A stretch of 64,000 bases of DNA. Origin: Streptomyces sp. B1I3 (GTDB taxonomy: Bacteria; Actinomycetota; Actinomycetes; Streptomycetales; Streptomycetaceae). Location: contig NZ_JAUSYD010000001.1 of the NCBI RefSeq assembly GCF_030816615.1, positions 1,240,001-1,304,000 of the forward strand, given 5' to 3'. Positions 32,804-41,112 of the stretch are shown piece by piece. The notes below the pieces were generated by a model that saw only the letters and a program-made list of their open reading frames with translations, had not been told where the DNA came from and searched no databases. Numbering within the stretch: position 1 is the stretch's first letter; each line of letters begins with the position of its first letter. Both the position numbers and the translations under genes were made by a program.

Positions 32804-33819
32804 GCTTCACCGTCGTCGTGCCGGGCGCGGCTGGGCTGCACCCGCTTCGGCTCCCCGGGCATCTTGGGGTACTCCGGCGGGTAGGGCAGGTCTCCGAGCC
32901 TGTGCTCCTGCTCGTCGCGCGTGGCCAGCTCCAGCAGCTGGTCGAGCCGGAAGGCGTGGTCGTCCATGTCGGCGTGCAGGTCTCCCACCTCGGCGTACCG
33001 CTCGGGCATCGTCCGGATGTCGAAGTCGCGGGGTTCCGCGTCGTCGATCTCCTCCCAGCGCAGGGGCGCGGAGACCGGGGCGTGCGGGAACGGGCGGACG
33101 GAGTAGGCGCAGGCGATGGTGCGGTCGCGGGCCGTCTGGTTGTAGTCCACGAAGATCCGCTCGCCGCGTTCCTCCTTCCACCACGCGGTGGTCACCCGCT
33201 TCGGCATCCGGCGCTCGAGTTCCCGCCCCACCGCGATCGCGGCGCGGCGCACCTGGGTGAAGGTCCACTCGGGGACCAGGGGGACGAACACGTGGATGCC
33301 GCGCCCGCCCGAGGTCTTGGGCCAGCCGCGCAGCCCGTGGTCCTCCAGGACGGACCGCAGCTCGTGGGCCGCCCGCACGGCGTCGGCGTAGTCGGTGCCG
33401 GGCTGCGGGTCGAGGTCGATGCGCAGCTCGTCGGGGTGATCGGTGTCGGGCCTGCGCACCGGCCACGGGTGGAAGGTCAGCGTGCCGAGATTGGCCGCCC
33501 AGAGAACGGCGCCGAGCTCGGTGGGGCACATCTCGTCGGCGTGCCGGCCGCTGGGGAATTCGATACGCGCGGTGGGTGTCCAGTCGGGCAGGTTCTTCGG
33601 CGCCCGCTTCTGGTAGAAGAACTCTCCCCCGACGCCGTCGACGAAGCGCTGGAGAGTGGTGGGGCGCTCGCGCAGGGCGCGCAGGATCCCGGGCCCGACG
33701 GCCAGGAAGTACTCGGCCACGTCTCTCTTGGTGTAACCCTTCTCTGGGAAGTACACCTTGTCCGGGTTGGACAGCCGTACGGGCCGCCCGTCCGCGTCCA
33801 GCTCGATCGCTGCTCCCAT
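32800..33819 (-). CDS. LigD-type NHEJ DNA polymerase (AEP/primase family)
   Basis: A 339-aa stand-alone polymerase domain like that of LigD, which fills gaps during non-homologous end joining. Visible motifs are SNPDKVYFPEKGYTKRD, the region RIDLDPQPGTDY containing the catalytic aspartates, KTSGGRGIHVFVPL, and VDYNQTARDRTIACAYSVRP. The C-terminus is short and basic. ATG at 33819 lacks a clear Shine-Dalgarno, and the transcript may be leaderless or nearly so. It is divergent from the ligase gene across a 76-base gap bearing a palindrome, and it overlaps the downstream membrane gene by 4 bases. No ku gene is in the window. Confidence 0.92.
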   Translation of the reverse strand: MGAAIELDADGRPVRLSNPDKVYFPEKGYTKRDVAEYFLAVGPGILRALRERPTTLQRFVDGVGGEFFYQKRAPKNLPDWTPTARIEFPSGRHADEMCPTELGAVLWAANLGTLTFHPWPVRRPDTDHPDELRIDLDPQPGTDYADAVRAAHELRSVLEDHGLRGWPKTSGGRGIHVFVPLVPEWTFTQVRRAAIAVGRELERRMPKRVTTAWWKEERGERIFVDYNQTARDRTIACAYSVRPFPHAPVSAPLRWEEIDDAEPRDFDIRTMPERYAEVGDLHADMDDHAFRLDQLLELATRDEQEHRLGDLPYPPEYPKMPGEPKRVQPSRARHDDGEA

Positions 33820-33844
33820 GACGGACACCGTAGGCCGGGGGCAC

Positions 33845-33857
33845 ATATGCCGCATAT
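33845..33857. promoter_or_regulatory. Palindrome ATATGC-C-GCATAT between the polymerase and ligase genes
   Basis: A 13-bp perfect inverted repeat, AT-rich against its surroundings, in the middle of a 76-base divergent promoter. It could be a shared operator for the two repair genes. Confidence 0.5.
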
Positions 33858-33895
33858 CGGGAGACGGGCTCCGTGCGATGGGCCAGAATCGGGCT

Positions 33896-34957
33896 ATGGA
33901 CCTGCCGGTGATGCCTCCTGTGAAACCGATGCTCGCCAAGTCCGTGTCCGCGATTCCGCCCGGCATGCAGTACGAGGCGAAGTGGGACGGCTTCCGCGCG
34001 ATCGTGCACCGGGACGGCGACGAGGTGGTGATCGGCAGCCGGACGGGGAAGCCGCTCACCCGGTACTTCCCGGAACTGGTCACCGCGCTGCGGGACAACC
34101 TGCCGCCGCGCTGTGTGGTCGACGGGGAGATCGTGGTGGCGCACGGCGGCCGTCTCGACTTCGACCGGCTGAGCGAGCGCATCCATCCGGCGGATTCCCG
34201 GGTGCGGCTGCTGGCCGAGCGGACACCGGCCGGTTTCGTGGCCTTCGACATCCTCGCGCTGGACGACACGTCCCTGCTCGCCACCGCACAGAGCGAACGG
34301 CGTGCGGCGCTGGAGACGGCGCTGGCCACCGTGTCGGCCCCCGTCCATCTGGCTCCGGCCACCACGGACCCCGCCGTCGCCCAGGAGTGGTTCGATCGCT
34401 ACGAGGGCGCCGGGCTGGACGGTGTGGTCGCCAAGCCGCTAGGTCTGCCGTACCGGCCGGACGTACGCGCGATGTACAAGATCAAGCACGAGCGTACGGC
34501 CGACTGCGTGGTGGCGGGTTACCGCTTCCACAAGAGCGGCCCGGTGGTCGGCTCGCTGCTCCTCGGTCTCCACGACTCCGGAGGCGCGCTGCAGCACGTC
34601 GGCGTGTGCGCCGCCTTCTCCATGCGACGGCGCGCCGAACTCCTGGAGGAACTCGACCCGTTGCGCATCGATCCGGCCGAACATCCGTGGGCGTCCTGGG
34701 CCGAGGCGGCGGCGCACGAGAGCGCACGGCTGCCCGGCGCCCCGAGCCGCTGGTCGGGCAAGAAGGACCTCTCCTGGGTGGCGTTGCGGCCGGAGCGTGT
34801 CTGCGAGGTGGCCTACGACCACATGGAGGGCGACCGGTTCCGCCACACCACCCAGTTCCGGCGGTGGCGGCCGGACCGCACCCCCGCCAGCTGCACCTAC
34901 GCGCAACTGGAGGAAGTGGTGCGGTACGACCTGTCCGAGGTGCTCGGCACCGGCTGA
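33896..34957 (+). CDS. ATP-dependent DNA ligase (LigC/LigD ligase-type)
   Basis: A 353-aa enzyme sealing DNA nicks. The nucleotidyl lysine is K29 in YEAKWDGFRAI (K-x-D-G motif I). GSRTGKPLTRYFPE (motif Ia region), VVDGEIVV (motif III), GVVAKPL (motif IV) and KIKHERTADCVVAGYR (motif V) follow, with an OB-fold C-terminus. No fused polymerase or nuclease domain is present; the polymerase is encoded divergently. ATG at 33896 is used; the frame is open upstream from 33758 but antisense to the polymerase. It ends 15 bases before the stop of the convergent transglycosylase gene. Confidence 0.92.
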   Translation: MDLPVMPPVKPMLAKSVSAIPPGMQYEAKWDGFRAIVHRDGDEVVIGSRTGKPLTRYFPELVTALRDNLPPRCVVDGEIVVAHGGRLDFDRLSERIHPADSRVRLLAERTPAGFVAFDILALDDTSLLATAQSERRAALETALATVSAPVHLAPATTDPAVAQEWFDRYEGAGLDGVVAKPLGLPYRPDVRAMYKIKHERTADCVVAGYRFHKSGPVVGSLLLGLHDSGGALQHVGVCAAFSMRRRAELLEELDPLRIDPAEHPWASWAEAAAHESARLPGAPSRWSGKKDLSWVALRPERVCEVAYDHMEGDRFRHTTQFRRWRPDRTPASCTYAQLEEVVRYDLSEVLGTG

Positions 34958-34972
34958 CCGCGGGCCGGGCCG

Positions 34973-36223
34973 TCAGGCGGACGGGGTGGCGCAGGGTTCG
35001 TCCGCGGGGGTGGCCGGATCGGTGTCCGCCGAGGCCGTGGGGCAGCCCGGGTCGGAGGTGCTGGGGTCCGGTTCGGGTGTCGTGGTGGGGTCGGGGGTCG
35101 CCGTGGGGTCGGGAGTCGTCGTCGGATCCGGTGTCGTGGTGGGGTCGGGGGTCGTCGTCGGGTCCGGGGAGCCCGTACCGGTGGGATCGGGACGGGGGTC
35201 CGTGGGGGTCGCCGAACCGTCCGGGTCCGGGCTGCCGGACTCCGACGGGGTGGGCGTGGGGGAGGTGGAAGGGCGCGGTGTACCGCTGGGCCTGGGCCCG
35301 ATGACGATGCCTCCGCCGCCCCCCTTCCCGTCGCCGCCCGGGCTGCCCGGCCCTCCACCGACCGGGGCCTTCGGCCCGGTGCGGCTGCCCGCGCCGGGGC
35401 TGCCAGGGACCACGCCCTCGCCGTCTGCGACCGGGTGGGTGCCCCTGCGGTAGAACTCCAGCCACGACAGGACCGTACGCAGGTAGGTGTCCGAGCGGTT
35501 GTAGCTGAGGATCGCCCGGTTCAGGTCACCGCCTACCGACAGGTCGCGCGCTCCGGCGCAGAGGTAGTGGCCGGCGGCCAGGGCCGCGTCGGCGATGTTG
35601 CCGGGGTCCTTGCGCCCGTCGCCGTTGGCGTCCCTGCCCCAGTGCGCCCAGGTGGAGGGGATGAACTGCATCGGGCCGACAGCCCGGTCGTACCGGGTGT
35701 CGCCGTCGTACACCCCGCCGTCGGTGTCAGGGATGTCGGCGAACCCCGCCCCGTCGAGGACCGGGCCCAGGATCGGGGTGAGCGTGGTGCCGCCGGCGTC
35801 CACCCGCCCCCCGCCGGCGTGGCCGGACTCGACCTTGCCGATCGCCGCGAGCAACTGCCAGGGCAGACGGCAGCCGGGGTCGGTGCGGCGGAGGGAGTTC
35901 TGCGCCGTGCGGTAGGCGGCCAGCACGGTCGCCGGGATGCCGGCCTCGGCCCAGGACCGGGCCGCAGCCGGGCCGACCGGCTTCCCGCCGGTCCTCGGCA
36001 GCGGCGTCGGCGGCTCCGGCGACCGCAGGGGCGGCAGTTCGGTGTGATAGCTGTCGTCGTTGGGCACCTCGGTCCAGACCACGTCACCGGCCGCCGCGGT
36101 CTTCTCCCCGGCGGCCGCGCCGCCGGCGAGTCCGGGTGCCTGGGACGCGGTGAGCGCCGCCATGGCGGCGACGGCGGTCGCCGTGCCGGTGAGTCCCCGG
36201 CGCATCGTTCCGTCGAACCTCAC
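34973..36223 (-). CDS. Secreted lytic transglycosylase (SLT domain) with Pro/Thr-rich tail
   Basis: A 416-aa exported cell-wall hydrolase. A signal peptide (TGTATAVAAMAALTASQAPGLAGG region) is followed by a linker and the SLT/MltB-type domain: LPWQLLAAIGKVESGHA (catalytic glutamate), VGPMQFIPSTWAHWG, and NGDGRKDPGNIADAALAAGHYLC with a calcium-loop-like DANGDGRKD. The C-terminal 140 residues are Pro/Thr/Asp-rich, from 18-bp tandem repeats. GTG at 36223 follows GGGGAGGAG; the ATG at 36244 has no such site. It ends the mce operon, and a lytic enzyme fits the need to open peptidoglycan for the import complex. Confidence 0.88.
   Translation of the reverse strand: MRFDGTMRRGLTGTATAVAAMAALTASQAPGLAGGAAAGEKTAAAGDVVWTEVPNDDSYHTELPPLRSPEPPTPLPRTGGKPVGPAAARSWAEAGIPATVLAAYRTAQNSLRRTDPGCRLPWQLLAAIGKVESGHAGGGRVDAGGTTLTPILGPVLDGAGFADIPDTDGGVYDGDTRYDRAVGPMQFIPSTWAHWGRDANGDGRKDPGNIADAALAAGHYLCAGARDLSVGGDLNRAILSYNRSDTYLRTVLSWLEFYRRGTHPVADGEGVVPGSPGAGSRTGPKAPVGGGPGSPGGDGKGGGGGIVIGPRPSGTPRPSTSPTPTPSESGSPDPDGSATPTDPRPDPTGTGSPDPTTTPDPTTTPDPTTTPDPTATPDPTTTPEPDPSTSDPGCPTASADTDPATPADEPCATPSA
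35076..35165 (-). repeat. Five 18-bp tandem repeats encoding PDPTTT-like units
   Basis: Five successive 18-base units, each a variant of the same sequence, encode Pro-Asp-Pro-Thr-Thr-Thr-type hexapeptides in the wall-spanning tail of the transglycosylase. Changes in copy number would keep the frame. Confidence 0.8.
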
Positions 36224-36240
36224 GCGTGCTCCTCCCCGGA

Positions 36241-36969
36241 TCACCTGGTGAACGTGTCGATGGCGGAGATCCGCCAGTTGCCGTCGCGGTGGACGACGTC
36301 CACGGCGAACATGGCCGCCGCGTACGTCGTCTCCTCCTGCTTGCCGGTCCGGGTGTTGCTCTGGTCGGCGAAGACGAGCAGCCGGGCGCGGTCACCGTCG
36401 AGCAGTTCGACCCCGGCCCCGGTGACGGTCGTGGTGAGCACGAGTTTCTGCTTCGGCGCCTGCGCGCGTACCTCGGCCAGCATGTCCTTGTGCTGCTGGA
36501 CCGCCTTGCCCGTCAGGTACTTCTGCGCGGCCAGGTCCGACTTCCCGGGCGAGGCGTAGTCGTAGGAGAACACCGCCGCGACCGCCTCGGTGATCCGGCC
36601 CTTGACCTCGCTGGTCCGGCCGATGTCGGTGAGGGCGGTGTTCTGCCGGGTGGGGTCGTCCCGCAGCGTCGCGGCCGAGGTGAACGCCCAGGCGGAGAAG
36701 GCGCCGAGGAGCACCGTGGCGGCGCAGAGGACGGCGGGCAGCCGGATGCGCAGGCGGGGCAGGCGCCTGCGCGGAGGTTCGGAGGGCTCGTCGGCGCCGG
36801 TGGGTGCCGTGGGTTCCTCGGCGGCCTGAGCCCCCGGTGAGTCCGTGGCCGTCACCACGCCCTTCCGGGGTGCGGGTCCGGGCGCGGCGGCCTCCCGCTG
36901 CGGGGCGGCCGTCGCGGCGGCGACGGCCAGCCGGCGGCGGCGGTTCACGAGGTGTCGGGTCGTCGGCAT
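36241..36969 (-). CDS. Mce-associated membrane protein (Mam), 242 aa
   Basis: A single-pass membrane protein of the Mce-associated type. A long Arg/Ala/Pro-rich cytoplasmic N-terminus (about 75 residues) precedes one transmembrane helix (LPAVLCAATVLLGAFSAWAF). An exported alpha/beta domain of NTF2-like fold follows (RQNTALTDIGRTSEVKGRITEAVAAVFSYDYASP). It lies at the distal end of the mce operon. Mam proteins stabilise the Mce complex in mycobacteria; here the role is inferred. The stop is 18 bases before the transglycosylase GTG start. Confidence 0.85.
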   Translation of the reverse strand: MPTTRHLVNRRRRLAVAAATAAPQREAAAPGPAPRKGVVTATDSPGAQAAEEPTAPTGADEPSEPPRRRLPRLRIRLPAVLCAATVLLGAFSAWAFTSAATLRDDPTRQNTALTDIGRTSEVKGRITEAVAAVFSYDYASPGKSDLAAQKYLTGKAVQQHKDMLAEVRAQAPKQKLVLTTTVTGAGVELLDGDRARLLVFADQSNTRTGKQEETTYAAAMFAVDVVHRDGNWRISAIDTFTR

Positions 36970-37005
36970 GTCAGTGGTCCTCTCGGAGGCGGTGGCGGTG
37001 GCGGG

Positions 37006-37536
37006 TCAGCCGGCGGTGTTGCCGACGGGCGCCTGGCCGAGGGCGCTGAGTTTCCACCCCGCGGAGGTGCGGGTCAGTTGCCCGAGCATCCGGCTCTCCT
37101 TCACGGCGGGCTTGCCCGCCGGCGCGGTCACCGTGACCCGCAGGGCCACCATCACCCCGGCCTTCCCGGCCCGGTCGTCCAGCTCGGTCACCGCTCCCGA
37201 CAGGACCTCGGCGGTGCTGACGGTCTTCGCCGCCTCGATCTGCTTGACGAACGCGCCCCGTCCGTCGACGAGTTGGGAGTGCAGGTCGCCGGTGGTCGAG
37301 TCCTCCCAGCTGTCGAGCCCCTCCTCCAGCTGTGCGTGGTCGAGCGTGTTCATGTTCTGCACGGCCTGCTCCCCCGCGGCCAGCGCGTCGTCGCGCGCCT
37401 GCGCGTAGGCCGCCGAGTCGTCGTGCGCGGCGTCGTAGCGGGACCAGCCGCCCCAGCCCGCGGCGCCGGCCGCCACGACGGTGAGCACGATCGCCACCAC
37501 CACCAGTGGGTTCCTCGTCGTCCGTTCCCGTGCCAT
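37006..37536 (-). CDS. Mce-associated membrane protein (Mam), 176 aa
   Basis: A second Mam protein. An N-terminal transmembrane helix (NPLVVVAIVLTVVAAGAAGW) is followed by an exported NTF2-like domain of about 140 residues (YAQARDDALAAGEQAVQNMNTLDHAQLEEGLDSWEDS). It belongs to the same transcription unit as its neighbours, with 12 bases to the upstream gene and 36 to the downstream one. ATG at 37536. Confidence 0.83.
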   Translation of the reverse strand: MARERTTRNPLVVVAIVLTVVAAGAAGWGGWSRYDAAHDDSAAYAQARDDALAAGEQAVQNMNTLDHAQLEEGLDSWEDSTTGDLHSQLVDGRGAFVKQIEAAKTVSTAEVLSGAVTELDDRAGKAGVMVALRVTVTAPAGKPAVKESRMLGQLTRTSAGWKLSALGQAPVGNTAG

Positions 37537-37548
37537 CGGTGCCTCTCC

Positions 37549-38160
37549 CTACCTGGAGGTGATCTCGACGATTTTCCAGTGGCCGTCACGCAGTCGTGCG
37601 GTCACGGACAGCTGGGCCGCCGCCGTGGTGGCGGGCTTTCCCTGGCGCTCGTACACCTGGTCGAGGAAGACGAGAAGGTGGGCGCTGTCACCGCCGAGCC
37701 GGGTCACTCCGGCGCGTAAAACCTGGCTGGTGAGGGTGAGCCTCTGGTCGGCGGCCTGCTTCTCGACCTGGCCGAACAGTGCGGCGTACTGCTGGAGCGC
37801 CCTGCCCGCGAGGAGGCGCTTCGCCGCCTCCTTGGTGGCGGCGGTGGCCTGTGGGCTGTACGAGAAGACCTTGGCCAGGGCGCTGCTGACGTCGCCGGTG
37901 ACCCTGGTGGTCGCCTCGGTGTCGGTCAGCGCGCGGTTGGAGGTGGCGGGGGTGTCGCGGAGCCGCTGCCCCTCGGAGAAGAGGACGCCTCCCGCGGCCA
38001 GGAGGACGACGGCCAGCAGCGCCGCGAGGACGGTGAGCCGGTGCCGGTGCCCGAGACCGGTGGCTTCCGGCTCCTGGGCCGTTGCCCGGTCCGTGGTGAC
38101 GGCCTCCGCCCCGGTGCCGGTCCCGGTGTCCACCATGGTCGTCCCCCGGGTCTCTTTCAT
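37549..38160 (-). CDS. Mce-associated membrane protein (Mam), 203 aa
   Basis: A third Mam protein, with one transmembrane helix (RLTVLAALLAVVLLAAGGVLF) after a short cytoplasmic part and an exported NTF2-like domain (RALTDTEATTRVTGDVSSALAKVFSYSP). The pattern resembles the 242-aa paralogue, so the cluster contains two Mam subtypes used twice. ATG at 38160 overlaps the upstream stop by 4 bases. Confidence 0.83.
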   Translation of the reverse strand: MKETRGTTMVDTGTGTGAEAVTTDRATAQEPEATGLGHRHRLTVLAALLAVVLLAAGGVLFSEGQRLRDTPATSNRALTDTEATTRVTGDVSSALAKVFSYSPQATAATKEAAKRLLAGRALQQYAALFGQVEKQAADQRLTLTSQVLRAGVTRLGGDSAHLLVFLDQVYERQGKPATTAAAQLSVTARLRDGHWKIVEITSR

Positions 38161-38678
38161 GCGCCGCCCCCGACCGGGATCGCGTCGAGTGCCTTGACCT
38201 TCCAGCCGTCACCGGTGCGGGCGAGGGTCGCCTCGAAGCGTCTGCGCTCCGTGCCCGCCCTGCCGCCGCGTTCGGTGACCTCGACGTCGACGGTCGCGAT
38301 GAGTGCCGCCGTGCCGGCCCGCTCGTCGAGTGCGGTCAGTGCCGCGTCGGTGACCGTGCCGCGTGCCGTGGCCCCCGACCCGGTGAGCGCGACCTCGTCC
38401 TGCTTCCGGGTGCTCTCCAGCCGGTCGTGCAGTGCTCCGGTCGAGGAGCCGAGCCAGGCGGTGAGTCCCGCCGTGACACTGCCGGCGTCCTTTCCGTCCA
38501 TGGTGTTCAGCCGGGCCAGGTGGCGTCTGCCGTCCGCGAGGGCGGCGTCCCGGGCCTTGGCGTACGACAGGGTGCCGTCGCCGCGGGCCTGCGCGTACGA
38601 CCAGCCGCCGAGCGCGCAGACCAGTGCGGCGGTGATCAGGACGGCCCAGCCGCTCAGCGCCTTCGTACGGGCGTTCAT
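38157..38678 (-). CDS. Mce-associated membrane protein (Mam), 173 aa
   Basis: A fourth Mam protein of the shorter subtype. One transmembrane helix (LSGWAVLITAALVCALGGW) leads to the exported domain (SYAKARDAALADGRRHLARLNTMDGKDAGSVTAGLTAWLGSSTG), which resembles the 176-aa paralogue. ATG at 38678 overlaps the stop of the last Mce gene by 4 bases. The stop overlaps the next Mam start by 4 bases, implying coupled translation. Confidence 0.83.
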   Translation of the reverse strand: MNARTKALSGWAVLITAALVCALGGWSYAQARGDGTLSYAKARDAALADGRRHLARLNTMDGKDAGSVTAGLTAWLGSSTGALHDRLESTRKQDEVALTGSGATARGTVTDAALTALDERAGTAALIATVDVEVTERGGRAGTERRRFEATLARTGDGWKVKALDAIPVGGGA

Positions 38679-39910
38679 GCGCCGCCTCCGAGGCCCAGCA
38701 GGCCGGCCATGCCGTCGGCCGTGTCCGGGGTGTCGCCGGTGGTGGTGCCCGGACTGCCGAGGAGCGTCGATCCCGGCGTCGCGGGTTCGGGAACGGGGCC
38801 ACCCTTCGGGGCGTTCGCACTGCCGCGGACGTTGATGCCCGTACCGGGCGGCGAGGCGCACCGGGCCTTGGTGTTGACGGCGGGGGCGGGCGAGAGGTCG
38901 GTGCCCGGGCGGTAGGTGGTGGAGCCGTATCCCGAGGTGCAGGGCAGCGGCTCGAAGAAGGTGACGGACATCCCGAACCGGGCTTTGCCGTCCTCGTCGA
39001 TGATGCTCGCGCCGGCGGCCGCGACCGCGGGCACCTTCACCAGCAGTTCCTCCAGACCGCGTTGCCGGGTGACGGCGACCTCGGAGGTGGTGAGGAGGTT
39101 GGCGACCACGACCCCGAAGGCCGGGTCGAGATCGCGCAGCAGTCCGCTGACCTGTTCCGTGGCGCCCGGGGCGGCGGCGATCAGTCTGCGCAGGTCGGTG
39201 TCGGATCCCTTGAGTCGGGCGGCGAGTTCCTCGGCGCCCGAGGCGAAGCCCTTGAGCGCTTCGCCCTGCTCGGCCTGGGTGCGCAGGACCGTCTCGCCGT
39301 CCGCCATGAGCTTCGTGGTGGTCGGCAGCGCCTCGTCGGCGGCCTCGACGAACTCGCTGCCGGTGTCGAGCAGGACCTGGAGGTCGTCGCCGCGCCCGTC
39401 GAACGCCGCCCCGAACTCGTCGACGACGGTGCGCAGGGCCTCGGCGTCGACGGAGGCCGTCAGGTCGTTGACACCGGTGAGGACGTCGGTGACGGGGGCG
39501 GGGATGGTGGTGTCCGCCTGGTCGATGACCGACCCGTTCTCCAGGAAGGGCCCGTCGGAGCGGGTGGGCCGCAGGTCGACGTACTGTTCGCCGACGGCGG
39601 AGAGGTTGGCGACGACGGCCCGCAGGCTGTCGGGGATGCGCGGCGCGTCGTTCTCGATGCGCAGTTCGGCCTCGACGCCGTCGTCGGTGAGCTCGATCGG
39701 GCCGACCCTCCCGACGGAGACCCCCCGGTACGTGACGTCGGAGTGCGTGAACAGCCCCCCCGTCTGCGGGAGTTGCACTGTCACGGTGTAGTAGCTGCGC
39801 AGGCCGACGTAGTGGCCGAGGTCGGCGTACCGCACACCGAGGTAACCGAGGACGAGCACCGCGATGACGAGGAAGGCGACGTTCTTGATCCGGACGGCGG
39901 GAGTGATCAT
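38675..39910 (-). CDS. MCE family protein, sixth (MceF position)
   Basis: A 411-aa substrate-channel subunit of the Mce lipid transporter. One N-terminal membrane helix (VAFLVIAVLVLGYLGVRYA) is followed by the MCE/MlaD domain (YYTVTVQLPQTGGLFTHSDVTYRGVSVGRVGPIEL), a long helical region and a C-terminal Pro/Gly/Thr-rich tail. Mce subunits assemble into a hexameric tube across the envelope. The start overlaps the MceE gene stop and the stop overlaps the first Mam gene start, each by 4 bases. Confidence 0.9.
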   Translation of the reverse strand: MITPAVRIKNVAFLVIAVLVLGYLGVRYADLGHYVGLRSYYTVTVQLPQTGGLFTHSDVTYRGVSVGRVGPIELTDDGVEAELRIENDAPRIPDSLRAVVANLSAVGEQYVDLRPTRSDGPFLENGSVIDQADTTIPAPVTDVLTGVNDLTASVDAEALRTVVDEFGAAFDGRGDDLQVLLDTGSEFVEAADEALPTTTKLMADGETVLRTQAEQGEALKGFASGAEELAARLKGSDTDLRRLIAAAPGATEQVSGLLRDLDPAFGVVVANLLTTSEVAVTRQRGLEELLVKVPAVAAAGASIIDEDGKARFGMSVTFFEPLPCTSGYGSTTYRPGTDLSPAPAVNTKARCASPPGTGINVRGSANAPKGGPVPEPATPGSTLLGSPGTTTGDTPDTADGMAGLLGLGGGA

Positions 39911-41112
39911 CGGCTGGTGCCCTCCGTGTCGGCCGGTCCGCCGGACGGTGCGTCCGAAGGCGGGTCCGTCCGTGTGTCCGGGGTGGTGAGCGACGGGAGC
40001 GGCAGAGGCAGGGCGGTCCCGGACCTCTGCTGGGCACCGGGGTAGGTGGGCGTGGGATCGCCGGGGGTGAGGGCGGGGATGATCTGCGTGCCGGGCATGG
40101 ACGTCACGTCGAGGTACACGTTGAGGTAGTCCCCCTTCACACCGCGGAGCACCTCGTCGGTGAACGGGTAGGTGAGCAGCACCTGCAGGGAGTCCGGGAG
40201 GTCGTTGCCGGAGTCCGCGAGTGCGGTGAGGGTGGGGGCTATGGCCCGGAGATCGGCGATCATGTCGGCCTTGCTCCTGTTGACGGTGTCGACGGCGACG
40301 GTGGAGAGCGTGTCGAGCGAGCGCAACATGGTGAGCAGGGAGCCGCGCTGTTTCTCCAGGACCTCGAGGCCGGGGCTGAGGCCGGTGAGGACCGTGCCGA
40401 CGTCCTGCTTGCGCGTGGCGAGGGTGGCGGCCAGCCGGTTGACGCCGTCGAGGGCCTGGGTGATGTCCTCCTTGTGGCCGTCCAGGTCGGTGACGAGCGT
40501 GTCGACGCGGCTCAGCATGGAGCGGACCTGCGGTTCCTGTCCGGCCAGTGCCTTGTTGAGTTCGGTGGTGATGGTCTTCAGCTGGGCCACGCCGCCGCCG
40601 TTGAGGAGCATGGACAGGGCGCCGAAGACCTCTTCGACCTCGGGGTTGCGGTTGGTGCGGACCAGGGGGATCCGGTCTCCGTCGGACAACGAGCCCCTGG
40701 CCGTGCCGTCCGCGGGCGGTGAGAGCTGGACGAACTTCTCGCCGAGGAGGCTGGACTGTTCGAGGTGGGCGTAGGCGTTGGCGGGCATCTCGATGTCCCC
40801 GTTGACGCGCATGGTGACCCTGGCGGTCCAGCCGCCCGGGGTGAGGGAGATCTTGGTGACCCGCCCCACGGCCACGTCGTTGACCTTGACGGAGGACTGC
40901 GGGGCGAGGCTCAGGACGTCCCCGAACTCGGCCGTTATCTCGTACGGGTGGTCACCGAGGTCGGCTCCGCCGGGCAGTGGCACCTGTTGGATGCCGGTGA
41001 AGGACGGCATGTCGACGGTGGTGACGACGAGCGCGACGCCGACCCCGAGCGCGACGAGGGCGGCCGTGCCCGTGGCCGCGCGGGCTCCGGGTCTGCGCAG
41101 GGCGCGGCTCAT
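39907..41112 (-). CDS. MCE family protein, fifth (MceE position)
   Basis: A 401-aa subunit with an N-terminal hydrophobic segment (GTAALVALGVGVALVVTTV), the MCE domain (YEITAEFGDVLSLAPQSSVKVNDVAVGRVTKISL), a helical stretch and a Pro/Thr-rich C-terminus. In mycobacteria the fifth Mce is usually a lipoprotein with a cysteine at the signal end; here the N-terminal region has no cysteine at all. So this subunit is probably membrane-anchored by its helix. It overlaps both neighbours by 4 bases. Confidence 0.9.
   Translation of the reverse strand: MSRALRRPGARAATGTAALVALGVGVALVVTTVDMPSFTGIQQVPLPGGADLGDHPYEITAEFGDVLSLAPQSSVKVNDVAVGRVTKISLTPGGWTARVTMRVNGDIEMPANAYAHLEQSSLLGEKFVQLSPPADGTARGSLSDGDRIPLVRTNRNPEVEEVFGALSMLLNGGGVAQLKTITTELNKALAGQEPQVRSMLSRVDTLVTDLDGHKEDITQALDGVNRLAATLATRKQDVGTVLTGLSPGLEVLEKQRGSLLTMLRSLDTLSTVAVDTVNRSKADMIADLRAIAPTLTALADSGNDLPDSLQVLLTYPFTDEVLRGVKGDYLNVYLDVTSMPGTQIIPALTPGDPTPTYPGAQQRSGTALPLPLPSLTTPDTRTDPPSDAPSGGPADTEGTSR

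Noticed and set aside
35076-35165. Tandem repeats considered as a CRISPR array
   Set aside because: The 18-base units are contiguous, without spacers, and in frame within a coding sequence.
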